Source of the DNA: Zerene cesonia
Taxonomy: Eukaryota; Arthropoda; Insecta; Lepidoptera; Pieridae
Length of the DNA stretch: 64,000 bases
NCBI RefSeq assembly: GCF_012273895.1
Contig: NC_052105.1
Location: 248,001 to 312,000, forward strand
Direction of reading: 5' to 3'
Part shown: positions 38,981-46,708 of the stretch, in pieces
How positions within the stretch are numbered: position 1 is the first letter of the stretch
Layout: each line of letters starts with the position of its first letter
Notes under the pieces: model-generated
Told to the model about the DNA's origin: nothing
The model's database searches: none
Seen by the model: the letters and a program-made list of their open reading frames with translations, nothing else
Position numbers and translations under genes: made by a program

Positions 38981-39328
38981 AAACTCGGAATCGGCTCCAA
39001 CGATTTTCATGAAATTTAGTATACAGGGGGTTTCGGGGGCGATAAAATGTCATATTCGTGTTTTATTCGTGTTTTTTTTTTCCTGACATCTATTGGTGAA
39101 TAATAATACTATTTTGCTTCGTAGATAGCTGGACAACTGAAATAATGTCATATTCGTGTTTTATTCGTGTTTTTTTTTTCCTGATATCTATTGGTGAATA
39201 ATAATGCTATTTTGCTTCGTAGATAGCTGGACAACTGAAATAAAACATAGGCACTTTTTATACCGATATTCCTACGGGATACGGTTACGCAGCACGCTTA
39301 CGCGGTTTCAACCGCGGGTCACAGCTAG
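38864..39328 (+). mobile_element. Helitron-like element (TCTTATACC family) with (TA)n expansion and tandem duplication
   Basis: A|TCTTATACCTTTAAACGAG to CACAGCTAG|T with the CGCGGTTTCAACCGCG hairpin. Internal changes are an 87-base (TA)n run (38892-38978) and a 98-base tandem duplication (39047-39144, 39145-39242). About 30 bases present in the sister copy at 45939 are missing before the duplication. Confidence 0.85.
38892..38978. repeat. (TA)n microsatellite, about 43 units
   Basis: Uninterrupted TA run inside the Helitron-like element. Sister copies have only about six units. Confidence 0.95.
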
Positions 39329-39454
39329 TTTGTATATTATGTTGAAAACGTTGAATCATCATCATCAGCCATCATTTTGTTTTTATTATGGCTGGGATAT
39401 AGGTCTCGCGTAATAACTCTCTTATTAAAAATACCTTAATATTGTAATTATAAC

Positions 39455-39631
39455 TTACACGCTCGTCCCGGTTCCGCTCGGATATCAATATTCCTGTTTT
39501 ATCCCAATAAAGCATTTAATCGGGATAAAAAGTATTCTTTCACCCAAGTCAGCTCATACCCTGTGTCACCGCGGTTGACGGACAAGCACCCAAACAAACC
39601 AGCTTTCACATTTATAATATTAGTGTGATGA
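39455..39631 (-). mobile_element. Helitron-like element, second subfamily, minus, 3' end lost
   Basis: Reverse complement of the 28664-28879 body (CCTGTTTTATCCCAATAAAG, ACATTTATAATATTAGTGTG). No CTAG end remains. Confidence 0.65.
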
Positions 39632-40195
39632 TTTGTAAGCGAATAACAAAATCTTCGTCAAAGGTTTCTGGAAATACGAATGTAATGCAAGCAACATTGT
39701 AACGGTATACGGCGCTCACATGGCAAGCTCGATCAATCCCGAGGCGTTTAGTGAGCGACGGCCTTAAACGGTTTGCACATGTATGCAGCTGATAACTTGC
39801 CAGCCGCTATCTCCTAATGGAAAATGGCTTCTCATGAGCGTTTCTTTGCAATAATCTGACATTTAAACGAGTGGAAAGTGAAAGAAGATCAGTATAAGTT
39901 TTAAATGTATTTATATGGTGATGGTATTTATTTCGGATGGTATTTATTTCGGGTACATAGATAAATAAGTATTTTTGTTTTAAAATATATCGTAGGTATG
40001 TATTAAATAAGACTTAATGGGACTTTAATTTCTAGTTCTATTGTACTCACCGCTTACAATAATTTATTTCAACACCCCTCTAAGTTAACATAAAAATAAT
40101 TAAGACATTATTTGACATAAATCTTTGATATTTATGTGTACCATATAAATACCATAGATAACTGCGAAGAAACTAACAGGACCTTTCTAACTAAA

Positions 40196-40235
40196 CTAGC
40201 TGCTCACGCCGGTTTTGCTCGTGGTACATATATGT
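40196..40235 (-). mobile_element. 3' end of a minus-oriented Helitron entering gap 2
   Basis: ACTAGCTGCTCACGCCGG, then TTTTGCTCGTGGTACATATA, is the reverse complement of the ends seen at 44820-44866. The rest is in the N run. Confidence 0.6.
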
Positions 40236-41235
40236 NNNNNNNNNNNNNNNNNNNNNNNNNNNNNNNNNNNNNNNNNNNNNNNNNNNNNNNNNNNNNNNNN
40301 NNNNNNNNNNNNNNNNNNNNNNNNNNNNNNNNNNNNNNNNNNNNNNNNNNNNNNNNNNNNNNNNNNNNNNNNNNNNNNNNNNNNNNNNNNNNNNNNNNNN
40401 NNNNNNNNNNNNNNNNNNNNNNNNNNNNNNNNNNNNNNNNNNNNNNNNNNNNNNNNNNNNNNNNNNNNNNNNNNNNNNNNNNNNNNNNNNNNNNNNNNNN
40501 NNNNNNNNNNNNNNNNNNNNNNNNNNNNNNNNNNNNNNNNNNNNNNNNNNNNNNNNNNNNNNNNNNNNNNNNNNNNNNNNNNNNNNNNNNNNNNNNNNNN
40601 NNNNNNNNNNNNNNNNNNNNNNNNNNNNNNNNNNNNNNNNNNNNNNNNNNNNNNNNNNNNNNNNNNNNNNNNNNNNNNNNNNNNNNNNNNNNNNNNNNNN
40701 NNNNNNNNNNNNNNNNNNNNNNNNNNNNNNNNNNNNNNNNNNNNNNNNNNNNNNNNNNNNNNNNNNNNNNNNNNNNNNNNNNNNNNNNNNNNNNNNNNNN
40801 NNNNNNNNNNNNNNNNNNNNNNNNNNNNNNNNNNNNNNNNNNNNNNNNNNNNNNNNNNNNNNNNNNNNNNNNNNNNNNNNNNNNNNNNNNNNNNNNNNNN
40901 NNNNNNNNNNNNNNNNNNNNNNNNNNNNNNNNNNNNNNNNNNNNNNNNNNNNNNNNNNNNNNNNNNNNNNNNNNNNNNNNNNNNNNNNNNNNNNNNNNNN
41001 NNNNNNNNNNNNNNNNNNNNNNNNNNNNNNNNNNNNNNNNNNNNNNNNNNNNNNNNNNNNNNNNNNNNNNNNNNNNNNNNNNNNNNNNNNNNNNNNNNNN
41101 NNNNNNNNNNNNNNNNNNNNNNNNNNNNNNNNNNNNNNNNNNNNNNNNNNNNNNNNNNNNNNNNNNNNNNNNNNNNNNNNNNNNNNNNNNNNNNNNNNNN
41201 NNNNNNNNNNNNNNNNNNNNNNNNNNNNNNNNNNN
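40236..41235. other. Assembly gap 2 (1000 N)
   Basis: Exactly 1000 N. The left flank is the 3' end of a minus-oriented Helitron-like element that runs into the gap. The missing 5' exon of the plus-strand protease could be here. Confidence 0.99.
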
Positions 41236-41629
41236 AAAAATATCAAGGACTTTGAACAATGTTGCGAAATTCGACCCTGTTACTTTAGTGACAAATCTTA
41301 TTTAATCATGATATTACAATTACAATCAAATTGATATCAAAATTCCATCGAAATTTATTTAAATTTAATTATCATAAGTGATATTGTATTTTTTTCTATG
41401 GGAAATAGTCGTTTGAGAATGTATATAAAATTAAAAAGTGTGGATATTTCATGGCAAACGTTAAAAAAGGAACAGAAATCTAAACGTATTGTAACGTGTG
41501 TAATATGAATTTCAATACTGACTTTTCATTTGTTTTAACCAGTATTCCTGTGGCCGAATCATTTTATTATGCGATACGAATAAAAATAAAATATATTTCC
41601 CATAAAAGATTTTATTTCATTCAATACAC
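41236..41629. other. Region between gap 2 and the plus-strand protease
   Basis: AT-rich sequence that should hold the promoter and perhaps the first exon of the plus-strand protease. I see no ATG followed by a hydrophobic leader in a frame and phase that would splice cleanly to 41644. The open frame starting with GTG at 41496 runs into the protease in the wrong frame. Confidence 0.5.
41422..41430 (+). promoter_or_regulatory. TATA-like box upstream of the plus-strand protease
   Basis: The sequence TATATAAAA lies about 200 bases upstream of the ATG at 41630. It could drive a transcript whose first exon falls between 41455 and 41640. No clear initiator motif and no signal-peptide exon were found there, so in AT-rich DNA this may be chance. 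Confidence 0.2.
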
Positions 41630-42415
41630 ATGTTTCAAACCAGGCACCGAATATTTCAAGGTAGAGACGTTAATCTTGATGAGTTTCCATACGTCGCTAA
41701 TTGGGGATTGGAACTACACGGGAATGCAGATAATTTTGAGCCTTTTTGTACGTGCAGCGTTATTTCACCAACTTGGGTTATATCTGCCGCTCACTGCATG
41801 GAGAAACCACCTCTGCTTCCACCTTATGTTATTAATTACGGGTCACACATACCGGCGCTGCGGGGTAACTTTTCCAAAGTGCTGGATGCGATCCCTCACC
41901 CCACATACGACTTTGACTGCGATTTTCATTTAAACCTCTTTGACATTTGTCTTCTACGCACACAGCGGATACAGATATCTGAATACGCTGTTGTCAGTTC
42001 TCTGGATTATAGGACGCTGATTGGACAAGAGGTGTACGTCGCTGGTCACGGGACGACGAATCTTTCTTCAATGGTGGATGTCACGTATTCTTTAAAAAAA
42101 CCATTACAGGTGTACAGAGGCATGGTCAACGCTTGTTTGAAGGAAGATAGAGAAATTGGAGCTTATATGATATGTGCCTCTTCACCGTGCGGCTCCCTAG
42201 CGATGATCTGCGGCGGCGACTCAGGTGGACCGATGATACATACCTCTGGTATTGTGGGCGTTAATTCTGCGAGTCTGACAGATTGCGAATTCTTATATCA
42301 CGTTAAGAAGATACATAAACATACATTGGCTAAAGCCTCGTCTGCTGTCATATCGCCAGTAAGTCCCGCTCTTGACTGGATCTCTCGAACAATAGCATTG
42401 AGGCAACTTATATAA
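41630..42415 (+). CDS. Chymotrypsin-fold (S1) serine protease paralogue, 5' end unresolved
   Basis: This 261-residue frame encodes an S1-family serine endopeptidase domain, which would hydrolyse peptide bonds, probably outside the cell. The activation-type boundary is Arg7 before IFQG (residues 8-11). His55 lies in SAAHC, Asp105 in DICLLRT and Ser198 in GGDSGGP. The S1-site residue (chymotrypsin 189) is Met192. Cysteines are at 40, 42, 56, 97, 107, 169, 182, 187, 194 and 219; sequons are NFS (80) and NLS (144). Identity to the minus-strand paralogue at 45020-45838 is roughly 60 percent by eye, with a four-residue insertion near residue 32. The ATG at 41630 gives no signal peptide. Homology begins at 41644, right after a CAG (41641-41643), so this may be a second exon whose signal exon lies upstream, possibly in the 40236-41235 gap; a 5'-truncated or decaying copy is also possible. 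The protease domain has no intron. Family call certain; start uncertain. Confidence 0.85.
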   Translation: MFQTRHRIFQGRDVNLDEFPYVANWGLELHGNADNFEPFCTCSVISPTWVISAAHCMEKPPLLPPYVINYGSHIPALRGNFSKVLDAIPHPTYDFDCDFHLNLFDICLLRTQRIQISEYAVVSSLDYRTLIGQEVYVAGHGTTNLSSMVDVTYSLKKPLQVYRGMVNACLKEDREIGAYMICASSPCGSLAMICGGDSGGPMIHTSGIVGVNSASLTDCEFLYHVKKIHKHTLAKASSAVISPVSPALDWISRTIALRQLI

Positions 42416-42997
42416 AAGTAGAAAATAATTTTCTAGTAGCGTCAAATCCGAGTGTTCTTCGCTGATTGCGAGAAACAGATTGCATAGCGGCATGCATTCT
42501 ATTATTTACAGTCTAATTTCAATAAGCCTTCCAGTTTAAGATTTTAAGTTATAGCTGACAAAATTTTTCACTCGTTTTATAAATTAAATTAGACGAAAAA
42601 ATTATCTTAAGGTATCCAATTTCCAAAGATATACATATATAGATTATACTGTTTTAATTAAAATTCCATAATACCCCCTCCACCGTAATAGGCAATATGA
42701 CCTTACTAGAGGGTCGTCGCTTCGACAACGGTTACGATTATAGCCAGCCTCTTTTGGCATTCGCAAGTCTTATAGCCGGCTTAATGGAGAAATCGCCGTG
42801 CAATAGCCGCGGCCAATGAAAATTACTTGCACAGCGAAAATAATATACCCAATATTGAGGTACTTTCTACAAAAATCGGATACTATAAACTACTTTAGTA
42901 GTAAGATAATATTCATCCGATATGAAACAAAAATCAGAATATAGAGAGCTGGTCAAGTGCGAGTCGGACTCGCGACTCTTAGCTACGCTTCCGCAAC
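42416..42997. other. 3' flank of the plus-strand protease
   Basis: No AATAAA signal found close after the stop codon. A short CAAGTGCGAGTCGGACTCGC repeat terminus lies at 42954-42973. Confidence 0.45.
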
Positions 42998-43190
42998 TTC
43001 GCTACCCTTCCCAGTCCATTCCTTCTTTCAGTCCTCAATCCTTTCCTTATCCCGCCAATAAATAACAGGCAGCGCAGTCGCAGAGACAGTCCGTCTATGT
43101 ATTTTTATGGGCGGGGGTGATCGCTTACCATCAGGCTAACCACTCGCTCAGTTGACCGTTTAGAGAGTAAAAAAAGTAAAAAAAATACAA
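42998..43190 (+). repeat. Diverged 46370-family SINE, 5' truncated
   Basis: CTACCCTTCCCAGTCCATTC near the start, GATCGCTTACCATCAGGCTA later, and an A-rich end near 43170-43190. It lies between the two protease genes. Confidence 0.6.
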
Positions 43191-43540
43191 ATAATTGGAA
43201 ACCCATGGTGAGACAGACAGTCGGAAGGCCTGCGAACTATTTATAATTAATTACCTCTTGAGTAACCTTAATAATAAAAACATAAATATATGAGAGATTG
43301 ATTTTAGTTTTGCTCAATGTCATTTAAATAAGTATAGTAAAATAAATGTAACACGTACATTATTTACTTGGCAACATAAATCCGTAATTATTAGGAAATT
43401 AGGGCAGTTCAAGCTTAATGTTTTACATTCTTACACTAACAATATTTCTTCAATATTTTAGGATTATCTATTGAATACGGATTTTCTTCGTCTAAGTATC
43501 TATACTAATATTATAAAACTATAGAGTTTGTTTGTTTAAA

Positions 43541-44739
43541 AGTCTCAGCACACTAATGGGATCGGAAAGGGATCGTAACCGTAACGCCTTTCACTTCGCT
43601 GTCAACCAGGCGTCAACCTACCGTATGCACGTAATGAAAGCGTATCAGCAGCGCCTGTACGTCAACTNNNNNNNNNNNNNNNNNNNNNNNNNNNNNNNNN
43701 NNNNNNNNNNNNNNNNNNNNNNNNNNNNNNNNNNNNNNNNNNNNNNNNNNNNNNNNNNNNNNNNNNNNNNNNNNNNNNNNNNNNNNNNNNNNNNNNNNNN
43801 NNNNNNNNNNNNNNNNNNNNNNNNNNNNNNNNNNNNNNNNNNNNNNNNNNNNNNNNNNNNNNNNNNNNNNNNNNNNNNNNNNNNNNNNNNNNNNNNNNNN
43901 NNNNNNNNNNNNNNNNNNNNNNNNNNNNNNNNNNNNNNNNNNNNNNNNNNNNNNNNNNNNNNNNNNNNNNNNNNNNNNNNNNNNNNNNNNNNNNNNNNNN
44001 NNNNNNNNNNNNNNNNNNNNNNNNNNNNNNNNNNNNNNNNNNNNNNNNNNNNNNNNNNNNNNNNNNNNNNNNNNNNNNNNNNNNNNNNNNNNNNNNNNNN
44101 NNNNNNNNNNNNNNNNNNNNNNNNNNNNNNNNNNNNNNNNNNNNNNNNNNNNNNNNNNNNNNNNNNNNNNNNNNNNNNNNNNNNNNNNNNNNNNNNNNNN
44201 NNNNNNNNNNNNNNNNNNNNNNNNNNNNNNNNNNNNNNNNNNNNNNNNNNNNNNNNNNNNNNNNNNNNNNNNNNNNNNNNNNNNNNNNNNNNNNNNNNNN
44301 NNNNNNNNNNNNNNNNNNNNNNNNNNNNNNNNNNNNNNNNNNNNNNNNNNNNNNNNNNNNNNNNNNNNNNNNNNNNNNNNNNNNNNNNNNNNNNNNNNNN
44401 NNNNNNNNNNNNNNNNNNNNNNNNNNNNNNNNNNNNNNNNNNNNNNNNNNNNNNNNNNNNNNNNNNNNNNNNNNNNNNNNNNNNNNNNNNNNNNNNNNNN
44501 NNNNNNNNNNNNNNNNNNNNNNNNNNNNNNNNNNNNNNNNNNNNNNNNNNNNNNNNNNNNNNNNNNNNNNNNNNNNNNNNNNNNNNNNNNNNNNNNNNNN
44601 NNNNNNNNNNNNNNNNNNNNNNNNNNNNNNNNNNNNNNNNNNNNNNNNNNNNNNNNNNNNNNNNNNNTACAAACCATTCTGAACGACTCGAGGCGATACG
44701 GTTACGATCCCTTTCCGTTCCCATTAGTGTGCTGAGACC
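43541..44739. mobile_element. Inverted-repeat DNA transposon or MITE, body in gap 3
   Basis: The ends form 43-base terminal inverted repeats (43541-43583 and 44697-44739) matching at 41 of 43 positions, with core GTCTCAGCACACTAATGGG. The element is flanked by TTTAAA at 43535-43540 and 44740-44745, giving a 6-base target duplication, or TTAA if the ends are read differently. The interior is mostly N, so no transposase can be seen. The visible ends are more GC-rich than the flanks. The superfamily is not assigned; a TTAA duplication would hint at a piggyBac-like mechanism, but the tips do not begin with CCC. Confidence 0.7.
43668..44667. other. Assembly gap 3 (1000 N)
   Basis: Exactly 1000 N, lying between matching inverted repeats (43541-43583 and 44697-44739). 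The gap therefore probably hides the body of a transposon. Confidence 0.99.
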
Positions 44740-45019
44740 TTTAAAGGACTAATCTCAGGAAGTACTGTTACGATTTTAAAAATTCTTTCAGTGTTAAATT
44801 GCCGATTTATTGATGAAGGCTATAGGCTACATATGTACCACGGGCGAAGCCGGTTCGGACCGCTAGTAGAAATAATATAACATTTATATTTCGTTTTGAA
44901 ACATTTCTATGACTACGTTACGCCTCCTCCTGGTATATTAAACAAAAACACAATATTTACATAAGAAATAATTATAGAAATCGCAAAAGAAAGTCATAAA
45001 CTATGGATTACAGTTGCTA

Positions 45020-45838
45020 TCAACCTGGATGTTGTGTGATAGTTTGAGAGATCCAATCGATAACTGTGCTGACAGGCGTACCGACGCTAGACGCAGCTAG
45101 AGCCAAGGAATGTTTATGAATCATTTTCAAATTACGTGATGTTTCACAGTCGTTGTGGCTCCAAGAATTGACTCCAACTATCCCAGATGTATGTATCACG
45201 GGCCCACCAGAATCGCCTCCACAGATCATCGCCAGAGAGCCACAGGGTGAGGATATACATATGGAACTGAAAGGGGCCTCTGCATTTTTTTCTACACAGC
45301 TGTTTACCATACCCTTGTACACTTGGAGTGGTTTTTTAAGGTAAAACGTCAATTTCACCTTTGATGTATCGTTAGTCGCACCATAGCCAGCTACGTAAAC
45401 CTCTTGACCTATCAGACTAAGGTAATCGACAGCGCTGAGTACGGCGTATGTGGCTATTTCTATCCGTTTAGTGCGAATAAGACAAATGTCGTTCATTAAT
45501 ATATCGGCTTCATCATCAAATTCATAGGTAGGATGAGCAATCGCCTGGAGAACTCGGGAGGCGCTTCCATTTAGTGTTGGCATATGAGAGCCGTAGTATA
45601 TACCATTTCTCGTTAAAAGGGGTGGTTTCTCCATGCAGTGTGCAGCAGATATTGCCCATGTTGGCGAAATGATGCTGCATGTACAGTAAGGTACAAATTT
45701 ATTGCCTGGTTTTATCGTACCCCAATTGGCGACGTACGGAAACTCGCCCAGAACGACGTCCCGACCTTGAAATATCCGCCGCCCTGCCTCACAGTCTCTG
45801 TTGAGAGCTATCAATAAGAATAGCAAACAATAATACAT
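45020..45838 (-). CDS. Secreted chymotrypsin-fold (S1) serine protease, intact single-exon gene
   Basis: A complete 272-residue frame on the minus strand encodes a secreted S1 serine protease. Residues 1-18 form a signal peptide with hydrophobic core YYCLLFLLIAL and likely cleavage after CEA. A very short propeptide (GRR) precedes Ile22 of IFQG, the expected neo-N-terminus. His67 (SAAHC), Asp117 (NDICLIRT) and Ser210 (GGDSGGP) form the triad. Cysteines are at 52, 54, 68, 119, 181, 194, 199, 206 and 231. Pairs equivalent to 42-58, 168-182 and 191-220 can be assigned; Cys54, Cys119 and Cys199 are extra, and the 136-201 pair is absent. The S1-site residue is Met204, not the Asp of trypsins or Ser of chymotrypsins, so specificity is unpredictable. 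Sequons are NGS (90) and NDT (156). The start has A at -3. The gene is tail to tail with the paralogue at 41630-42415. Its closest family and its substrate are not recognised. Confidence 0.93.
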   Translation of the reverse strand: MYYCLLFLLIALNRDCEAGRRIFQGRDVVLGEFPYVANWGTIKPGNKFVPYCTCSIISPTWAISAAHCMEKPPLLTRNGIYYGSHMPTLNGSASRVLQAIAHPTYEFDDEADILMNDICLIRTKRIEIATYAVLSAVDYLSLIGQEVYVAGYGATNDTSKVKLTFYLKKPLQVYKGMVNSCVEKNAEAPFSSICISSPCGSLAMICGGDSGGPVIHTSGIVGVNSWSHNDCETSRNLKMIHKHSLALAASSVGTPVSTVIDWISQTITQHPG

Positions 45839-45879
45839 ATTGACGGGCAGTTTCCAATATTCGTTTGGAGAAAAAATAT

Positions 45880-45923
45880 ACTGAATTGTTTTACATTTAT
45901 TGTATTGATAAGCAAACGTTATA
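45880..45923 (-). promoter_or_regulatory. Candidate core promoter of the minus-strand protease gene
   Basis: Reading the minus strand, an arthropod initiator-type TCAGT lies at 45884-45880, about 42 bases before the ATG. A weak TATA-like TATAACG starts at 45923, slightly further from the initiator than usual. A TGATAAG GATA-factor site lies on the plus strand at 45906-45912; such sites are common in insect gut gene promoters. A Helitron-like element begins at 45939, so only about 100 bases of unique upstream sequence are visible. All of this is motif matching only. Confidence 0.3.
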
Positions 45924-45938
45924 AAAAATGTTTATTAT

Positions 45939-46259
45939 CTTATACTTTTAAACGAGCAATTCTTGTATATATATATAGTTGGAATCTCGGAATCGGCTCC
46001 AACGATTTTCATGCAATTTAGTATACAGGGGGTTTCGGGGGCGATAAATCGATCTAGCTGGGAATTTTTTTTAGAAAATGTCATATTCGTGTTTTATTCA
46101 TGTTTTTTTTCTTGACATCTATTGGTGAATAATAATACTATTTTGCTTCGTAGATAGCTGGACAACTGAAATAACACATAGGCACTTTTTATACCGATAT
46201 TCCTACGGGATACGGTTACGCAGCACGCTTACGCGGTTTCAACCGCGGGTCACAGGTAG
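45939..46259 (+). mobile_element. Helitron-like element (TCTTATACC family) just upstream of the minus-strand protease
   Basis: A|TCTTATACTTTTAAACGAG start; the end has mutated to CACAGGTAG|T. It sits about 100 bases upstream of the minus-strand protease start codon (45838) and so caps its promoter. Confidence 0.82.
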
Positions 46260-46369
46260 TTTAAAATAACACTACACGATATACCTAGTACCTTTTTATG
46301 TGGTTTGCGTAAAGGGTTAACAAATACAGTGGTCCACTTCTATAATCTGTTATCAAAGCTGTAATTCTG

Positions 46370-46708
46370 TATGTGGTAGTCGAGCACGCTTCGGCACGAA
46401 TTGGGCCAGCTCACACCGGGGAAGTACCACACCCCCACAGAAGACCGGCGTGAAATATCATTCTGCTGTGTTTCGTTCGGTGAGTGGGGGAGCCGGAGGC
46501 CCATATCCTATTCCTTACCCTTCCCAGTCCTTTCCTTTATTCCTATCGCCAATCCTTTCTTAATCCCTTCCCAAAAAGTCGGCAATCCATTTGTAGAGGC
46601 GTATGGTCTGCAATGGACCTTATGCCTCTCCAAATGTCCATGGGAGGTGGTAGCGCTTACCATCAGGCGTCCCACCAGCTCCATTGCCGACTGTAACATA
46701 AAAAAAAG
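46370..46708 (+). mobile_element. SINE-like element with poly(A) tail, near full length
   Basis: Starts near GTCGAGCACGCTTCGGCACG, passes CGGGGAAGTACCACACCCCC and GTTTCGTTCGGTGAG, and ends CACCAGCTCCATTGCCGAC before ACATAAAAAAAA. Many shorter copies in the window share it. The 122-residue open frame here is repeat sequence, not a gene. Confidence 0.8.

Larger units (their letters stand above)
43499..44866 (+). mobile_element. Helitron-like element interrupted by an inverted-repeat transposon
   Basis: The left part starts A|TC and carries the family head (TACTAATATTATAAA, then GAGTTTGTTTGTTT). The right part resumes with GGACTAATCTCAGG and ends CTAG|T at 44863-44866. The two parts match consecutive parts of the copy at 9950-10126, which shows the stretch between them is an insertion. 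Confidence 0.75.

Noticed and set aside
38889..39086. Open frame encoding a Tyr-Ile repeat
   Set aside because: It is the translation of the (TA)n microsatellite inside a Helitron-like element.
41496..41933. 145-codon frame as the leader of the plus-strand protease
   Set aside because: It begins with GTG and continues through the protease in the wrong frame; no splice joins it cleanly to the protease frame.
45153..45344. Plus-strand frame opposite the minus-strand protease
   Set aside because: It is the antisense shadow of a well-supported coding exon.
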